In this document: one piece after another, positions 14,925 to 24,413 of the stretch | How positions within the stretch are numbered: the stretch's first letter is position 1 | Layout: every line of letters starts with the position of its first letter | Origin: Marinomonas agarivorans | GTDB taxonomy: Bacteria; Pseudomonadota; Gammaproteobacteria; Pseudomonadales; Marinomonadaceae | Direction: 5' to 3' | Assembly: GCA_002173415.2 (NCBI GenBank) | Contig: NHNK02000011.1 | Span: 1 to 64,000, forward strand | Length of the DNA: 64,000 nucleotides | Notes under the pieces: model-generated | What the model was told of the DNA's origin: nothing | What the model saw: the letters and a program-made list of their open reading frames with translations, nothing else | Databases searched by the model: none | Translations under genes and position numbers: made by a program

Positions 14925-16211
14925 TTAGTGTCTAACCGGTAATTGCTGTAACGATGTTGCTAATACTTCTTCAACTGCCAGCAGTTCAGGGCTCACTTTT
15001 ACTTTCCCATAATGGTCACGATAAACACCTGGACTCATACCAACAATGGCTTTGAACTTGCGCACAAAAAAGCTCAGGTCCGAAAAACCAACATCATCAC
15101 ACACTTGTGTCACTTGTCGAGTTGGGTTTTCAACTAATAATTTCATTGCTTCCATAATACGCAGTTGCAACAAAGTCTGTTTAAACGATGAGCCTAGGTA
15201 GTGTTTAAATAAATACGATAAATGAGAAGAGCTAACACAGGCTTGACTGGCAAGTTCATCCATGCAGATTGGTTCCCTAAAGTTATTATATAGATACACA
15301 ACAGCCCGATCTAAAGCTGGATGACGTACCGCAGTTGGGCTAGTTCTATATTGTTCGTCATCGGGCAACTTAATAATGTTAGGGACTGTGTCAATACCTC
15401 CTCTTCTTGCATATTGGTGAATGTTATTGCCGACTGTTGTTTTTATAATTCTCTTTTGCTCTTTTTCTTTAGTTTTATACGCCATATGAGGAAAACACTT
15501 AAATAGCGTCTCTTTACTGATCATAGAAGACTGAGTTTGCATTGTTAGAATATCAAGACATTGGGTTAACTCCTTCGTATTGCCTGGCCATGAATAATTT
15601 CTAAACACTTCCCAAGCGCTTGACTGAAAATGCAGATTAGCAGTAATAAGGTCATGTTTTTGGTAAGTTGATACTAGGTTTTCTATGTCTTCCACCCTAT
15701 TGGCTAAGGTAGGTAGTTCAATCGTAAGGCAACGATGGTGGAGCCAATCAAGAAAATGATGTTCGTTTTTAACAAATTCAGACTCTATTAGCTTTATCGC
15801 ACTACTGAGTATAAGCCTTGTTTTTTGTGCTTCAATTGCTTTACTTTTCAACAAGAAAGCCTGTAAAAGCGATGCTTCACTATCGCTCAAACTCTCTATA
15901 TGACGAACAAATAAACTACCACCTTCCGCATTATTTAATCCCTCTTTGATTCGCGTAAGTAAGTTACCTGTTTTTCTTTTTTTACAGCAGATGTCTACAA
16001 ACGGAGACTGCTCACCTTTAGCGTGATTATGCAACGTACGAGCTGCGATTAATTTGCCTGTTCCAGACTTCCCATAAATTAGTACAGGCAAATTGCTGTT
16101 CGCCATGGATTGTAGTCTGTATTTTGTCAGCTCAATCATCGGGCTACTACCAACCCAAAGTTCATTCTCTAAAGTTAATTCCGTTGTTTGCTCAAGTGAT
16201 AACTGGCTCAT
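14925..16211 (-). CDS. Degenerate bEBP-type AAA+ domain fused to AraC HTH regulator
   Basis: A 428-residue transcription regulator. Residues about 20-240 follow the sigma54 enhancer-binding AAA+ layout (GKSGTGK Walker A at 47-53; C-terminal SWPGNTKEL). However, the GAFTGA loop is missing (the region reads CKKRKTGNLL) and Walker B is FVRHIE rather than a DE pair, so contact with sigma54 and ATP hydrolysis are doubtful. Residues about 305-400 form an AraC-type double HTH (MDELASQACVSSSHLSYLFK and QVCDDVGFSDLSFFVRKFK). I chose ATG 16211, with AAGGA seven bases upstream; longer in-frame starts lack a site. It sits on the same strand as the reb genes and is the likeliest regulator of them, by position. 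Confidence 0.8.
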   Translation of the reverse strand: MSQLSLEQTTELTLENELWVGSSPMIELTKYRLQSMANSNLPVLIYGKSGTGKLIAARTLHNHAKGEQSPFVDICCKKRKTGNLLTRIKEGLNNAEGGSLFVRHIESLSDSEASLLQAFLLKSKAIEAQKTRLILSSAIKLIESEFVKNEHHFLDWLHHRCLTIELPTLANRVEDIENLVSTYQKHDLITANLHFQSSAWEVFRNYSWPGNTKELTQCLDILTMQTQSSMISKETLFKCFPHMAYKTKEKEQKRIIKTTVGNNIHQYARRGGIDTVPNIIKLPDDEQYRTSPTAVRHPALDRAVVYLYNNFREPICMDELASQACVSSSHLSYLFKHYLGSSFKQTLLQLRIMEAMKLLVENPTRQVTQVCDDVGFSDLSFFVRKFKAIVGMSPGVYRDHYGKVKVSPELLAVEEVLATSLQQLPVRH

Positions 16212-16341
16212 AGTTTTTTCCTTCATATGCAAAATAAGAAACAAGCCATGTAAATAAAACGTTTTCACATATTCAAAAGTGAAAAATACATAGCTCAACG
16301 AAGGAAAAAGTAACGAATTACCTATCTAAAAATGGGATCAC

Positions 16342-17753
16342 TTACGGATCACTTATTCGATAAGTTGGCTCAATATCAATGCTCTGTTCTGCATGGATAT
16401 CTTGAGTAAACGTATACCATTGTTGTCGTTCTTTACGGTTGACTTGTTCCATTACAATTTCTCGAATGAAAAAATGGCGGAAGCAATAACCATCAGATAC
16501 AGGGTAGAGAAAGCCGACACTAACTAGGTTGTGCAAATGAGCAACTCTTTTGAGCAACATTTTCGATATGAGTAAATCAACTAGGGTTATGTTGAAAAAC
16601 ATACCAATAAGAGCCAATAGTTTTAACAATTGTTGCTGCTCCGAAGAAAGAGTATTGAGAGAAAGCTGAATTGTATTGCAAAAACCATTAGGCAAATTTG
16701 CTGTAAATGGTTTTGCCACTAATAGCTCTTCTAAGATTCCTGGATGCCCTTTAGCACGCGCTATTGCTGTCTCTTTTTCTTTTTGCCATTGCGCAGAGGA
16801 ACATGTTTGCATGCCAACAAAGCTATCAGCGAGCATGCTTGTGGCAGTAAAATTCAATGGCTTTAGATGAATTTTATGCGTAAGAGCAAGCCAACTGGGA
16901 AGGAAAGTAAACTGTTTAACATTTGTTATGCCTAGTAACAGTAAGAAAGGCAAACATACATGATTAACAAGGGTTTTGATAAAGCTAAGTTCATGAGCCT
17001 GACTATAATGTATGTCGTCAATAGCGATAATTGAAATATTCCTGTTTATACAAGATTGTACCAGTGCAATAGCAACTGCTTTTTCAATTTCTTGGGTACG
17101 CTTTGAGTTTAACGAGTCAAGAATGTTTTTTTCCGCCGTATTTAAAGGGACGTCTAATAAAGCTAACAAGTAGAAGAAGGACAACGGAGAATTTGTTAGT
17201 GCTTTAACTTGATGGCGTATAACATCATCGCCAGTATCCGTAGTAACACCAAGCATCTTTCGAATTAACAAAGGTAACGTGTTAATGGATGGTGCGATAT
17301 TAATATAAAGTGCTTGTTTTTTTGAAAAGTTCATCTGTGACAGAAAGTGAGTAATAAGGTGCGTCTTACCTAATCCCTGCATGCCTATCACACAAACAGT
17401 TTGTTGTGAGTTGTTAGATAAATGGTAAAGTTGTTGTAGTTGGTTTACTTCCCAATCACGCCCAATACAGAATTTAGTGTCACCAGATTGGCCTGCTGTA
17501 TATTGCAATAGTGAAAAAGGTGTTTCATCAAGTAATTCATTTACGACTATATTAAAAAAGAAGGCAAGATTTGCTACTGTGCGGTATAAGACATTTTTAC
17601 CTGCTTCGGCTCGCTTGATAGATGCAATAGAAACTGGCAATCGTAATTCTGCACACTTCTCAGCTAGCTGCTCCTGACTTAACCCTTTTTTTTTCTCAAT
17701 AACTTTAATGTATTGGCATTAATAGAAATACGCCCATGCGATATTTGTTTCAT
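16342..17753 (-). CDS. XRE-HTH/STAND ATPase regulator, frame broken at an A9 tract
   Basis: The ATG at 17751-17753 opens an XRE HTH (MKQISHGRISINANTLKLLR KKK). That frame stops (GGT TAA) just after nine consecutive A (plus-strand T at 17686-17694). The -1 frame continues in register as GLSQEQLAEKC and on to the stop at 16342. The tract reads A AAA AAG in the zero frame, a classic -1 slippery heptamer. The joined ~470-residue protein has the HTH (about 12-75), a P-loop GMQGLGKTH (about 124-132) and a STAND/NACHT-type helical region with IIAIDDIHYS as Walker B. It could be a programmed frameshift, phase variation, an inactivating indel, or a sequencing error. An internal TTG at 17640 would give only the ATPase part. 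It probably co-regulates the reb/TOMM genes. Confidence 0.7.
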
Positions 17754-18242
17754 AATGGTTTCCCTACACAAAGGTAACTATTGTGAACGTCTGCATCCGG
17801 TATTTTTTAGTGATATTTAGCGGTACAAGAACATTCTCTCTTAATGCAAAAATGAAGATGTTGAAAACGTCATATATTTTTTCATTAACCTATCCATCTC
17901 TTTGCACTCGCTAAAAACTGTAGCTCAACGAATAAAGATCAGTTATTACAGAGGATTACAGTAATTTTTTGCACAAATATAGTGAGCGATAGAACATTCA
18001 CCTATGGCGAGATAGTTACATCAGACAAGAAAAATAAAAAAGTTGAAAATGGCAAAAAGTGTACTAGCATGAATAGCTAATAATACAAAAGAAACTGCTC
18101 AATATTTGCCGTAGCATCAGAGCAACTTAAGCTAAGTTATTGGAATTATTACCTCTTTCAGGCAAAAAAGTTAGTCAATAAATAGTAGTAGGTAAGAAGT
18201 TTGTCTTCTCTTAGACAAGCGACTACCAAGGAGAAATGTAGC
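17754..18242. promoter_or_regulatory. Divergent regulatory region between STAND and FHA genes
   Basis: About 490 bp with no supported gene separate the minus-strand regulator genes from the plus-strand FHA/kinase unit. It is very AT-rich and must contain both promoters. I see no clear sigma54 (GG-N10-GC) element, no terminator and no long repeat. Confidence 0.4.
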
Positions 18243-19280
18243 ATGACTAGCACTAGAAAAGTGATATCACATTATTCTAAGAATAATATAGCGTTACAAA
18301 AACCCACTTTCACGCCTGTTGCGGGCACTCTTCTTTCTTCTTCAGGTCACTATATTCCATTACGTCAGTATCATACGGTAGGACGTTCATCTGACTGCCA
18401 CACACATATCTCTAATGACGATGTTTCTCGTATCCACGCAATTATTTTTTGGCAAGATACTAAGTGGCATATAGAAGATAAAAGCACAAATGGTGTTTGG
18501 GTAAATGGCCAAAAAATCCTTAAGGCTCAAACGTACAGTTTACAAGTAAATGATAGAATAGCCCTCTCCTCCAAGGCGGGTGAAAGTTTTAAAATTATTA
18601 ATAACAATGCCCCTTGCGATATTTTACTTAGCATGGATCTTAAAAAGCCATCCATCTATCTGAGTGACACTGAAATCTCCATAGACGAAGACATTCACCT
18701 CGTAAACAAAAATGGATACTGGTATACAACCTATGCAGCTGCGCATAAAAAGAGTAAACAAATCCAAGATGGCAGCTTACTTCGAGTAAAAAACAATCTG
18801 TATCGTTTGCAAACCAATCAAGTAGAGCATCACACGCTTGAAAATAAACCCATTGCTAGCTCCATTAATGATCTAACATTTCGATTTGAAGTATCTGAAG
18901 ACGAAGAAGATATTCGACTATTTATTAGTGATCTCAAAAGCACCTCTGTAATAAAAGGTTCCCGCATTCAAGGCCTGTTGTATTTGTTACTTTGTTTGGC
19001 ACGCCAATCTAGCATCGATCTGACACATGGCTATTCAAAATCTCACTATGGCTGGATATCGGTAGACAATCTATCCATATCTCTAGGAATTGAGCCAGAC
19101 AATACGAGAATCCGCCTACACCGTTTACGGGACAGAATTCGAAATGCCGTCAGTTTTAATGATGCCGATGCTGATGTGCGTCAATTACTGCAATTACAAA
19201 ATAACGAAGTCAGATTGAACACAACGAATATTGTGATTGTAAAAGGAAGTAAAACAGAAACAGCCCTAAGCTATCATTAA
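18243..19280 (+). CDS. FHA-domain protein with C-terminal winged-helix-like region
   Basis: Residues about 40-110 form a forkhead-associated domain with the standard GRSSDCHTHISNDDVSRIHA ... STNGVWVNG series, which binds phosphothreonine. The C-terminal ~120 residues (FISDLKSTSVIKGSRIQGLL ... IRLHRLRDRIRNAV) resemble a transcriptional-regulator winged helix. I place the start at ATG 18243, nine bases after AAGGAG; an upstream TTG at 18201 has no such site. It lies 18 bp before the Ser/Thr kinase gene. A kinase-FHA pair implies a phosphorylation switch: the FHA protein probably reads autophosphorylated kinase and acts on transcription. The partner is inferred. Confidence 0.85.
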   Translation: MTSTRKVISHYSKNNIALQKPTFTPVAGTLLSSSGHYIPLRQYHTVGRSSDCHTHISNDDVSRIHAIIFWQDTKWHIEDKSTNGVWVNGQKILKAQTYSLQVNDRIALSSKAGESFKIINNNAPCDILLSMDLKKPSIYLSDTEISIDEDIHLVNKNGYWYTTYAAAHKKSKQIQDGSLLRVKNNLYRLQTNQVEHHTLENKPIASSINDLTFRFEVSEDEEDIRLFISDLKSTSVIKGSRIQGLLYLLLCLARQSSIDLTHGYSKSHYGWISVDNLSISLGIEPDNTRIRLHRLRDRIRNAVSFNDADADVRQLLQLQNNEVRLNTTNIVIVKGSKTETALSYH

Positions 19281-19298
19281 CTAACTACGAGAGTTCTA

Positions 19299-22200
19299 AT
19301 GCTTCAAGATGAACTAGCAATACGTCACTTCTCTTCCGATGACTACGAGTTAAAACACAAAATTGGTCAAGGTGGATTTAGCTCTGTTTTCAAAGCCATT
19401 CATACGAAAACAAATCAGCCGGTTGCTATTAAGTTCTTGCAATTATGTGAGAGCACAGACCCTCATCGTCGGCAACAACAGCTTGCTCGCTTTGAGCGTG
19501 AAAGTGATTTCGTTAGTCAGCTATCTCACCCAAATATCGTACGTTTGCTTGATAAGGGCAACATAGGCAATACCAGTATTTACAATGTGTTTGAGTATGT
19601 TGAAGGTATTTCACTTAGTGATCATCTCAAACAACATGGTGTACTAAGTGTTGAAGAAACCCATAGAATTATGTTGCAAATACTCGATGCACTTGTTCAT
19701 GCTCATCAACAGGGGATCATTCATAGAGACATTAAACCCTCTAATATTATGCTCACCAAAACAGGCGCAAAATATCATGTAAAATTACTGGACTTTGGCA
19801 TTAGCACGCTGACTTTAGGCCAACAGCAAAGAGGTTATCAATCTCTTACCATGACGCAGGAGTCTGTTGGTACACCAAACTATTGTACACCTGAACAATT
19901 ACGGGGTGAGCTTACTACCTTCAGTTCAGATTTATACATGTGGGGGTTAGTGTTTATTGAATGCTTGACAGGCACGCCAGCTATTGCTGGCGCTAGTATT
20001 GCCGAAACCTATCATCAACATTTAAATGATGTTCCTATTTTTATTCCTGCGCCACTTTACACACACCCTCTCGGACAACTACTCAAGAAAGTATTAAAGA
20101 AAAAAGAAAGTGAGCGATTTCGGAACGCGCAAACCCTTTATGATGAATTAAACGAGTTGGTGGTGACCAACTTAGAAGGACAATTTCCGCTTACTCAACA
20201 TCAGCATAACTCAGTTAAAGAAACACGTTTACTACGGCAAGATGACCCAGATCATCCGTTACCAACAGATCAATATCTGACAGAAAGAAAGCAAATTACT
20301 TGTTTGGCATTGCAAATTCGTATTCAAAGTAGAAACGGAAATACAACCAATACAGACGTTGTAGAAACCATTTTTCAGTCGATTCGCAGTCAATCTATTG
20401 ATATCGCGAATCGATATGGTGGCTTCCATGTTGGTAATCTGACTCATTTTTCTCTCTTCTACTTTGGCTACCCTATTGCTAGCGATCACGATGCTCGCCT
20501 AGCAGCACGAACAGCACTTGAAATAGCCAGCTTAGCCAAGAAACAAAGCTCTTATGTGGGATTGCAACAGTATAATGAAGTAACCATTAATATTGGCATT
20601 CACTCTGGCATTCTATTAAAGCAAGGAAACCTTGTGCCAGACGGCATTGAAAGCCACTACGCCTGTGATCTGGCATTGCAAGGCCAAGGCATTATTTGTT
20701 CATTAAATACCAAAGCGATTTTAGAAAGTTATTATCAGTTTGTTCCACATCAAAGCGATCAAACAGCTTATGCAAAACTCATCTCAGAGCGTGTTATTGA
20801 AGCCTTTGGTTTTACTCGTGGTATTCGCAATGATCATGCCTTGATTGGCCGTTCGAAGGTGTTGGAACAGGTGAGAAGTTGCATAAAAAATCTCAAACAT
20901 GCCCATCAGTCTGTCCACTTACATGGCGAAGCTGGAATAGGAAAATCGAGGCTTATTCATGAATTAAGGCAGCTAGAGGCAGCAAAAAGTCAGCTGGTCT
21001 TTCAATGCTTACCAGAATATCAAAACAATGCCTTGTATCCTGTACTTACCGTTGCCAAGCATCTATTAACTCGTCTTTTTGAACACAAAGAAGCCATCAA
21101 AAACGGGCTTGTTAAATTAATAACAACAAAAGAGTTAACAGGCTACACAACAGAAATAATCACCGTGCTATCTACTTGGTTAGATATTGATAGTGCCAAA
21201 AGTACCGGCCTATCAAAATTTGATCTCTCTCTGCAAAGAGCATTGTTATTTGATGGCCTTACCCACATTTTTATGGCGGCAAACGAAGGCTTCACAGTTG
21301 ATAAAGGCGACAAGCAATCCCTTTATATCTTTGAAGACATTCATTGGGCAGACGCCATGACAGTGGACTTTATTGCTCATTTAAAAAAACAGGTAGCAAG
21401 ATCTTCTTTTAAAAAACAGGTAATACCCTCTCCTTCTAAACAAGGTCAATCCATTTCGTTGATTACCACATCACGTCAGGCAGCGCCCAAGGCATTACTT
21501 GATAATGCCTTTGATTCCATTCAACTAACGCCTCTTTCTCTTCAAGCAACAGAACAGTTCATTACCAGTTTGTTTGATGGCGCTGAGGTCACAGCAGAAA
21601 TAATGACAGAACTGGTTAATCGATCTGATGGCATTCCTCTTTTTATCGAAGAACTCGTGTTTATGTTAAAACAAAGCCGTATGACATATCTTAACCAAGG
21701 TGTCATTTGTTTAACCAACTCACAGCAAATACAGCAACTACCAAGCAATATACGAGAGTCGATACAAAATAAAATAGACACGCTTATCTATGCAAAAGAA
21801 ACCTTGCAACTTGCTGCAATCATAGGACGGGAGTTTCATTATTCACTACTGATCGCTGCATCGCATTTTAGTCCATTACAAGTACAAAATGATCTAACCG
21901 AATTACTCGAAAAAAACCTTATTATTCGACAGCGTAATGTTAATGGCGACCAATACTTGTTTAAACATGCACTAATACAAGAGGTGGTATATGACAGTAT
22001 CGACAATAAACAACGACCACAATTGCATGAGTTAATCGCAATATCCATTCAAAAAGCACATTCAACTTATGATCGCTCCGTAGCGGAAATCCTTGCCAAA
22101 CATTATCAATATGCCCAACGATTCAATGAATCAACTCAATGGTATTACCACGCGGCCAAAGAAGCCCAAGCAACCTTTGCTATGACAGATGCCATTTGGT

Positions 22201-23408
22201 TATTTCAAAACGCACTTAACAACTATCAACAAAGTCTGGCAGTAGAAAGAACATCAGAAACAAGCTTATTGTTTACTCATATACTAAAAGGGTTGTCTGA
22301 TTGCTTGATAAGAGATGGTCAACATCAAAATGCCAGACCGATTCTTCAGCAGCATAATCAACTTTTACAAGACAAAGAGGCGTTTGAAACTCTGGCTGCT
22401 AACCAAATGGCATTGGGAAAAACCTATGAAGTTGTCCATCAACACGATGAGGCACTACATCATTATCAAACAGCCTATGCGTCACTATTAAAAGCGCCTC
22501 ATTCTAATGTTGTCAGTAACAACGCTTGGTGGAAAACTTGGTTAGCAATCAAAAATTCCATATTAGATATCTATTATTGGCGCAGTAATATTCAGCAAAT
22601 GCAGCTTATCCTCAAACAAGTTGAGCCTGTTTTGCATGCCATAAATGACAATCACCTTCTGATAAGGCACTACGAAAGCCAGTTACAGTTTTCCGTCAGA
22701 AATAAACGTTATCTTCTTGGTGTTGATGAACTCGCTCTTGCTGAAAAAGCCGTGGAAGTGGCGACTCTTTCTAAAGATCAACGATTACTGGCCAATACCC
22801 TATTTATGCAGGGGTTTTGTTGTCTATTGTGCAATAAAAATGATGAGGCAAAAGAGAGCTTAACGTCTTCTTTTGAATTGGCTTCTCACTATAAAGATAA
22901 AGAGCTGCAAACTCGATGTGGCACTTACCTCAGCACAGCTTACCGTCGCTTAAAAGACACCCAAAAAACAAAAGAATGCGCAGAACAATCGCTGACATTA
23001 GCGAAAGAAACAAAAATGAATGACTATATTGCCGTGTCATTAAGCAATATTGCGTGGAGTTATTTTACTGAAGAAGATTATAAACAAGCGGGACATTATC
23101 TGGAGCAAAGTCTCAATTATTGGGATAAGGTCACAAACTTATTTCAATACCCTTTTCTGCTCTTATCTTATTTGCCTGCCATTGCCTTATGCGTGAACAA
23201 TAAAGAGTTTGCAGAGAAATATCATAAACGAATACCCAGTTTTGCTAAAACCTTACTGGATCATCAGCAAGTGCCTTTACCCAATAACATTTGCCATATA
23301 TTGGCTCAACTATTAGAAATACCGCCATCAGACACAATGAGCGACCTACAATCACTTAAATTGATAGAAAAAATGCAAACTATAGCCACCGAGCAAAACT
23401 TACTTTAA
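19299..23408 (+). CDS. Ser/Thr kinase-cyclase-AAA-TPR protein, TOMM-cluster type
   Basis: 1369 residues. An eukaryotic-type kinase (about 16-290) has a Gly-loop GQGGFSSVFK, Lys45 in VAIK, HRDIKPSN (142-149) and DFG (165-167), so it looks active. Residues about 330-480 form a class III nucleotide-cyclase-like domain (LTHFSLFYFGYPIASDHDA, INIGIHSG) without clear metal Asp residues at both usual sites. An AAA/STAND P-loop HGEAGIGKSR follows at about 545, then a helical region and TPR-like repeats (about 930-1330). This order matches the TOMM-system kinase/cyclase fusion family (TIGR03903), which occurs in thiazole/oxazole-modified peptide clusters. Here a YcaO-TfuA pair lies downstream. It probably senses a signal through the TPR/STAND part and phosphorylates an FHA-bound or other regulator. 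Confidence 0.85.
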   Translation: MLQDELAIRHFSSDDYELKHKIGQGGFSSVFKAIHTKTNQPVAIKFLQLCESTDPHRRQQQLARFERESDFVSQLSHPNIVRLLDKGNIGNTSIYNVFEYVEGISLSDHLKQHGVLSVEETHRIMLQILDALVHAHQQGIIHRDIKPSNIMLTKTGAKYHVKLLDFGISTLTLGQQQRGYQSLTMTQESVGTPNYCTPEQLRGELTTFSSDLYMWGLVFIECLTGTPAIAGASIAETYHQHLNDVPIFIPAPLYTHPLGQLLKKVLKKKESERFRNAQTLYDELNELVVTNLEGQFPLTQHQHNSVKETRLLRQDDPDHPLPTDQYLTERKQITCLALQIRIQSRNGNTTNTDVVETIFQSIRSQSIDIANRYGGFHVGNLTHFSLFYFGYPIASDHDARLAARTALEIASLAKKQSSYVGLQQYNEVTINIGIHSGILLKQGNLVPDGIESHYACDLALQGQGIICSLNTKAILESYYQFVPHQSDQTAYAKLISERVIEAFGFTRGIRNDHALIGRSKVLEQVRSCIKNLKHAHQSVHLHGEAGIGKSRLIHELRQLEAAKSQLVFQCLPEYQNNALYPVLTVAKHLLTRLFEHKEAIKNGLVKLITTKELTGYTTEIITVLSTWLDIDSAKSTGLSKFDLSLQRALLFDGLTHIFMAANEGFTVDKGDKQSLYIFEDIHWADAMTVDFIAHLKKQVARSSFKKQVIPSPSKQGQSISLITTSRQAAPKALLDNAFDSIQLTPLSLQATEQFITSLFDGAEVTAEIMTELVNRSDGIPLFIEELVFMLKQSRMTYLNQGVICLTNSQQIQQLPSNIRESIQNKIDTLIYAKETLQLAAIIGREFHYSLLIAASHFSPLQVQNDLTELLEKNLIIRQRNVNGDQYLFKHALIQEVVYDSIDNKQRPQLHELIAISIQKAHSTYDRSVAEILAKHYQYAQRFNESTQWYYHAAKEAQATFAMTDAIWLFQNALNNYQQSLAVERTSETSLLFTHILKGLSDCLIRDGQHQNARPILQQHNQLLQDKEAFETLAANQMALGKTYEVVHQHDEALHHYQTAYASLLKAPHSNVVSNNAWWKTWLAIKNSILDIYYWRSNIQQMQLILKQVEPVLHAINDNHLLIRHYESQLQFSVRNKRYLLGVDELALAEKAVEVATLSKDQRLLANTLFMQGFCCLLCNKNDEAKESLTSSFELASHYKDKELQTRCGTYLSTAYRRLKDTQKTKECAEQSLTLAKETKMNDYIAVSLSNIAWSYFTEEDYKQAGHYLEQSLNYWDKVTNLFQYPFLLLSYLPAIALCVNNKEFAEKYHKRIPSFAKTLLDHQQVPLPNNICHILAQLLEIPPSDTMSDLQSLKLIEKMQTIATEQNLL

Positions 23409-23473
23409 TGAATAGGTACTTTAACGAATACGAACTTTAACCAACGCTCTTTAACTAATGAAAGGGAAACTAT

Positions 23474-24292
23474 ATGAAAGATCAAAACGGAAAAGCCGCT
23501 CAAATTCCAACACCAAGTCTTCCAATTGAAAACTCCAGTCAAGATATTTACATCATGCTTGCAAGCGGAGAAATTGCTTATCTCCCCCATGAATTTTACT
23601 CTGATAGCTCTAGAATTATTGAGCAGGTAGAACAAGATGGCACCTTCAAATACCGCTTTTTTCTAAATGAAGAAGGACAATATCCAATGAACTTTGCAGG
23701 CTCCACAGTCACAAAAGTCATTAATTGGAACCTTTCAAATCCAGACGGTAGTCCAAAAACCTTCCCGAACAATCCTTCGACAACACCAGAAACAGGTTAT
23801 TTTATTGATCTGCGCACTCTGGAAATGAATCGTTTAAATATGCATCAGTCTATCCAAATTCCATTAGGTGCGGACACACCAATTGACCAGAGCAAGCTGC
23901 CTGAATATCATGGATCTTATGTCCCAGTTCCTGAAGACAAATTAAAAGAATTAACACACATTCCTGAAAACGCTAATCTCTATATTGCCTTCTTCCAGAA
24001 GCCTGCCAAGACTCATGAAAACAGTAAATGCTACAGCTATTGTGTCAGCTACATCCCGTTTGATGAGCTAAAAAGCTATTTTATTATCACTCCTCGCCCA
24101 GAACAGGAGGAACAGGAACAGAGTAGGCCAATGTTACCAAGTCATAAAGACTCTGAAGAAGCGGTTGAATTACTAAAAACCTATTATGGTATTCCGCAAG
24201 TACAAGCAGGCGCGATTTATCCTCCCTCACCTTTAGTGAGCGCTCGTGGGTTGACCTGCTATGTCGCAAACCTAAGTACGTTTAAAAAGTAA
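23474..24292 (+). CDS. Unknown protein between TOMM kinase and YcaO
   Basis: The 272-residue product is not recognised. It is soluble, Pro/Glu-rich, with no signal peptide or TM segment. It begins with a short polar N-terminus and contains several Tyr/Phe-rich strands (YLPHEFYSDSSR, YIAFFQKPAKT). It ends with a region holding ELLKTYYGIPQVQAGAIYPP and a C-terminal Cys (TCYVANLS). A strong AAAGGGAAA site precedes ATG 23474. It lies 65 bp after the kinase gene and 121 bp before YcaO, separated from the latter by a 13-bp inverted repeat. It may be a YcaO substrate, a partner, or an effector of the kinase; I cannot choose. Confidence 0.7.
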   Translation: MKDQNGKAAQIPTPSLPIENSSQDIYIMLASGEIAYLPHEFYSDSSRIIEQVEQDGTFKYRFFLNEEGQYPMNFAGSTVTKVINWNLSNPDGSPKTFPNNPSTTPETGYFIDLRTLEMNRLNMHQSIQIPLGADTPIDQSKLPEYHGSYVPVPEDKLKELTHIPENANLYIAFFQKPAKTHENSKCYSYCVSYIPFDELKSYFIITPRPEQEEQEQSRPMLPSHKDSEEAVELLKTYYGIPQVQAGAIYPPSPLVSARGLTCYVANLSTFKK

Positions 24293-24302
24293 TACACAGA
24301 GA

Positions 24303-24338
24303 GGAGTTAATAACCATGATGTAGAGGTTATTAACTCC
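24303..24338. promoter_or_regulatory. Perfect 13-bp inverted repeat before YcaO
   Basis: GGAGTTAATAACC at 24303-24315 pairs perfectly with 24326-24338 across a 10-base loop. No T-run follows, so termination is not obvious. It resembles in size and placement the hairpin at 11484-11521 in the reb array. It may set expression of the YcaO-TfuA pair relative to the upstream genes. Confidence 0.65.
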
Positions 24339-24413
24339 ATAAACGTGCTTCTACTTCAAACAAAAAATAGCCAAATTATCTTACAAAAGCCATACATAAT
24401 AAGGAAATTGAGG

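Noticed and set aside
17754-18242. Sigma54 promoter in the divergent region, suggested by the AAA+ regulator
   Set aside because: No GG-N10-GC element was found by eye, and the regulator has lost the GAFTGA loop needed to work with sigma54.
24345-24413. Longer YcaO start at 24345
   Set aside because: It has no ribosome site, while ATG 24414 has AAGGA at the right distance and the usual N-terminus follows.
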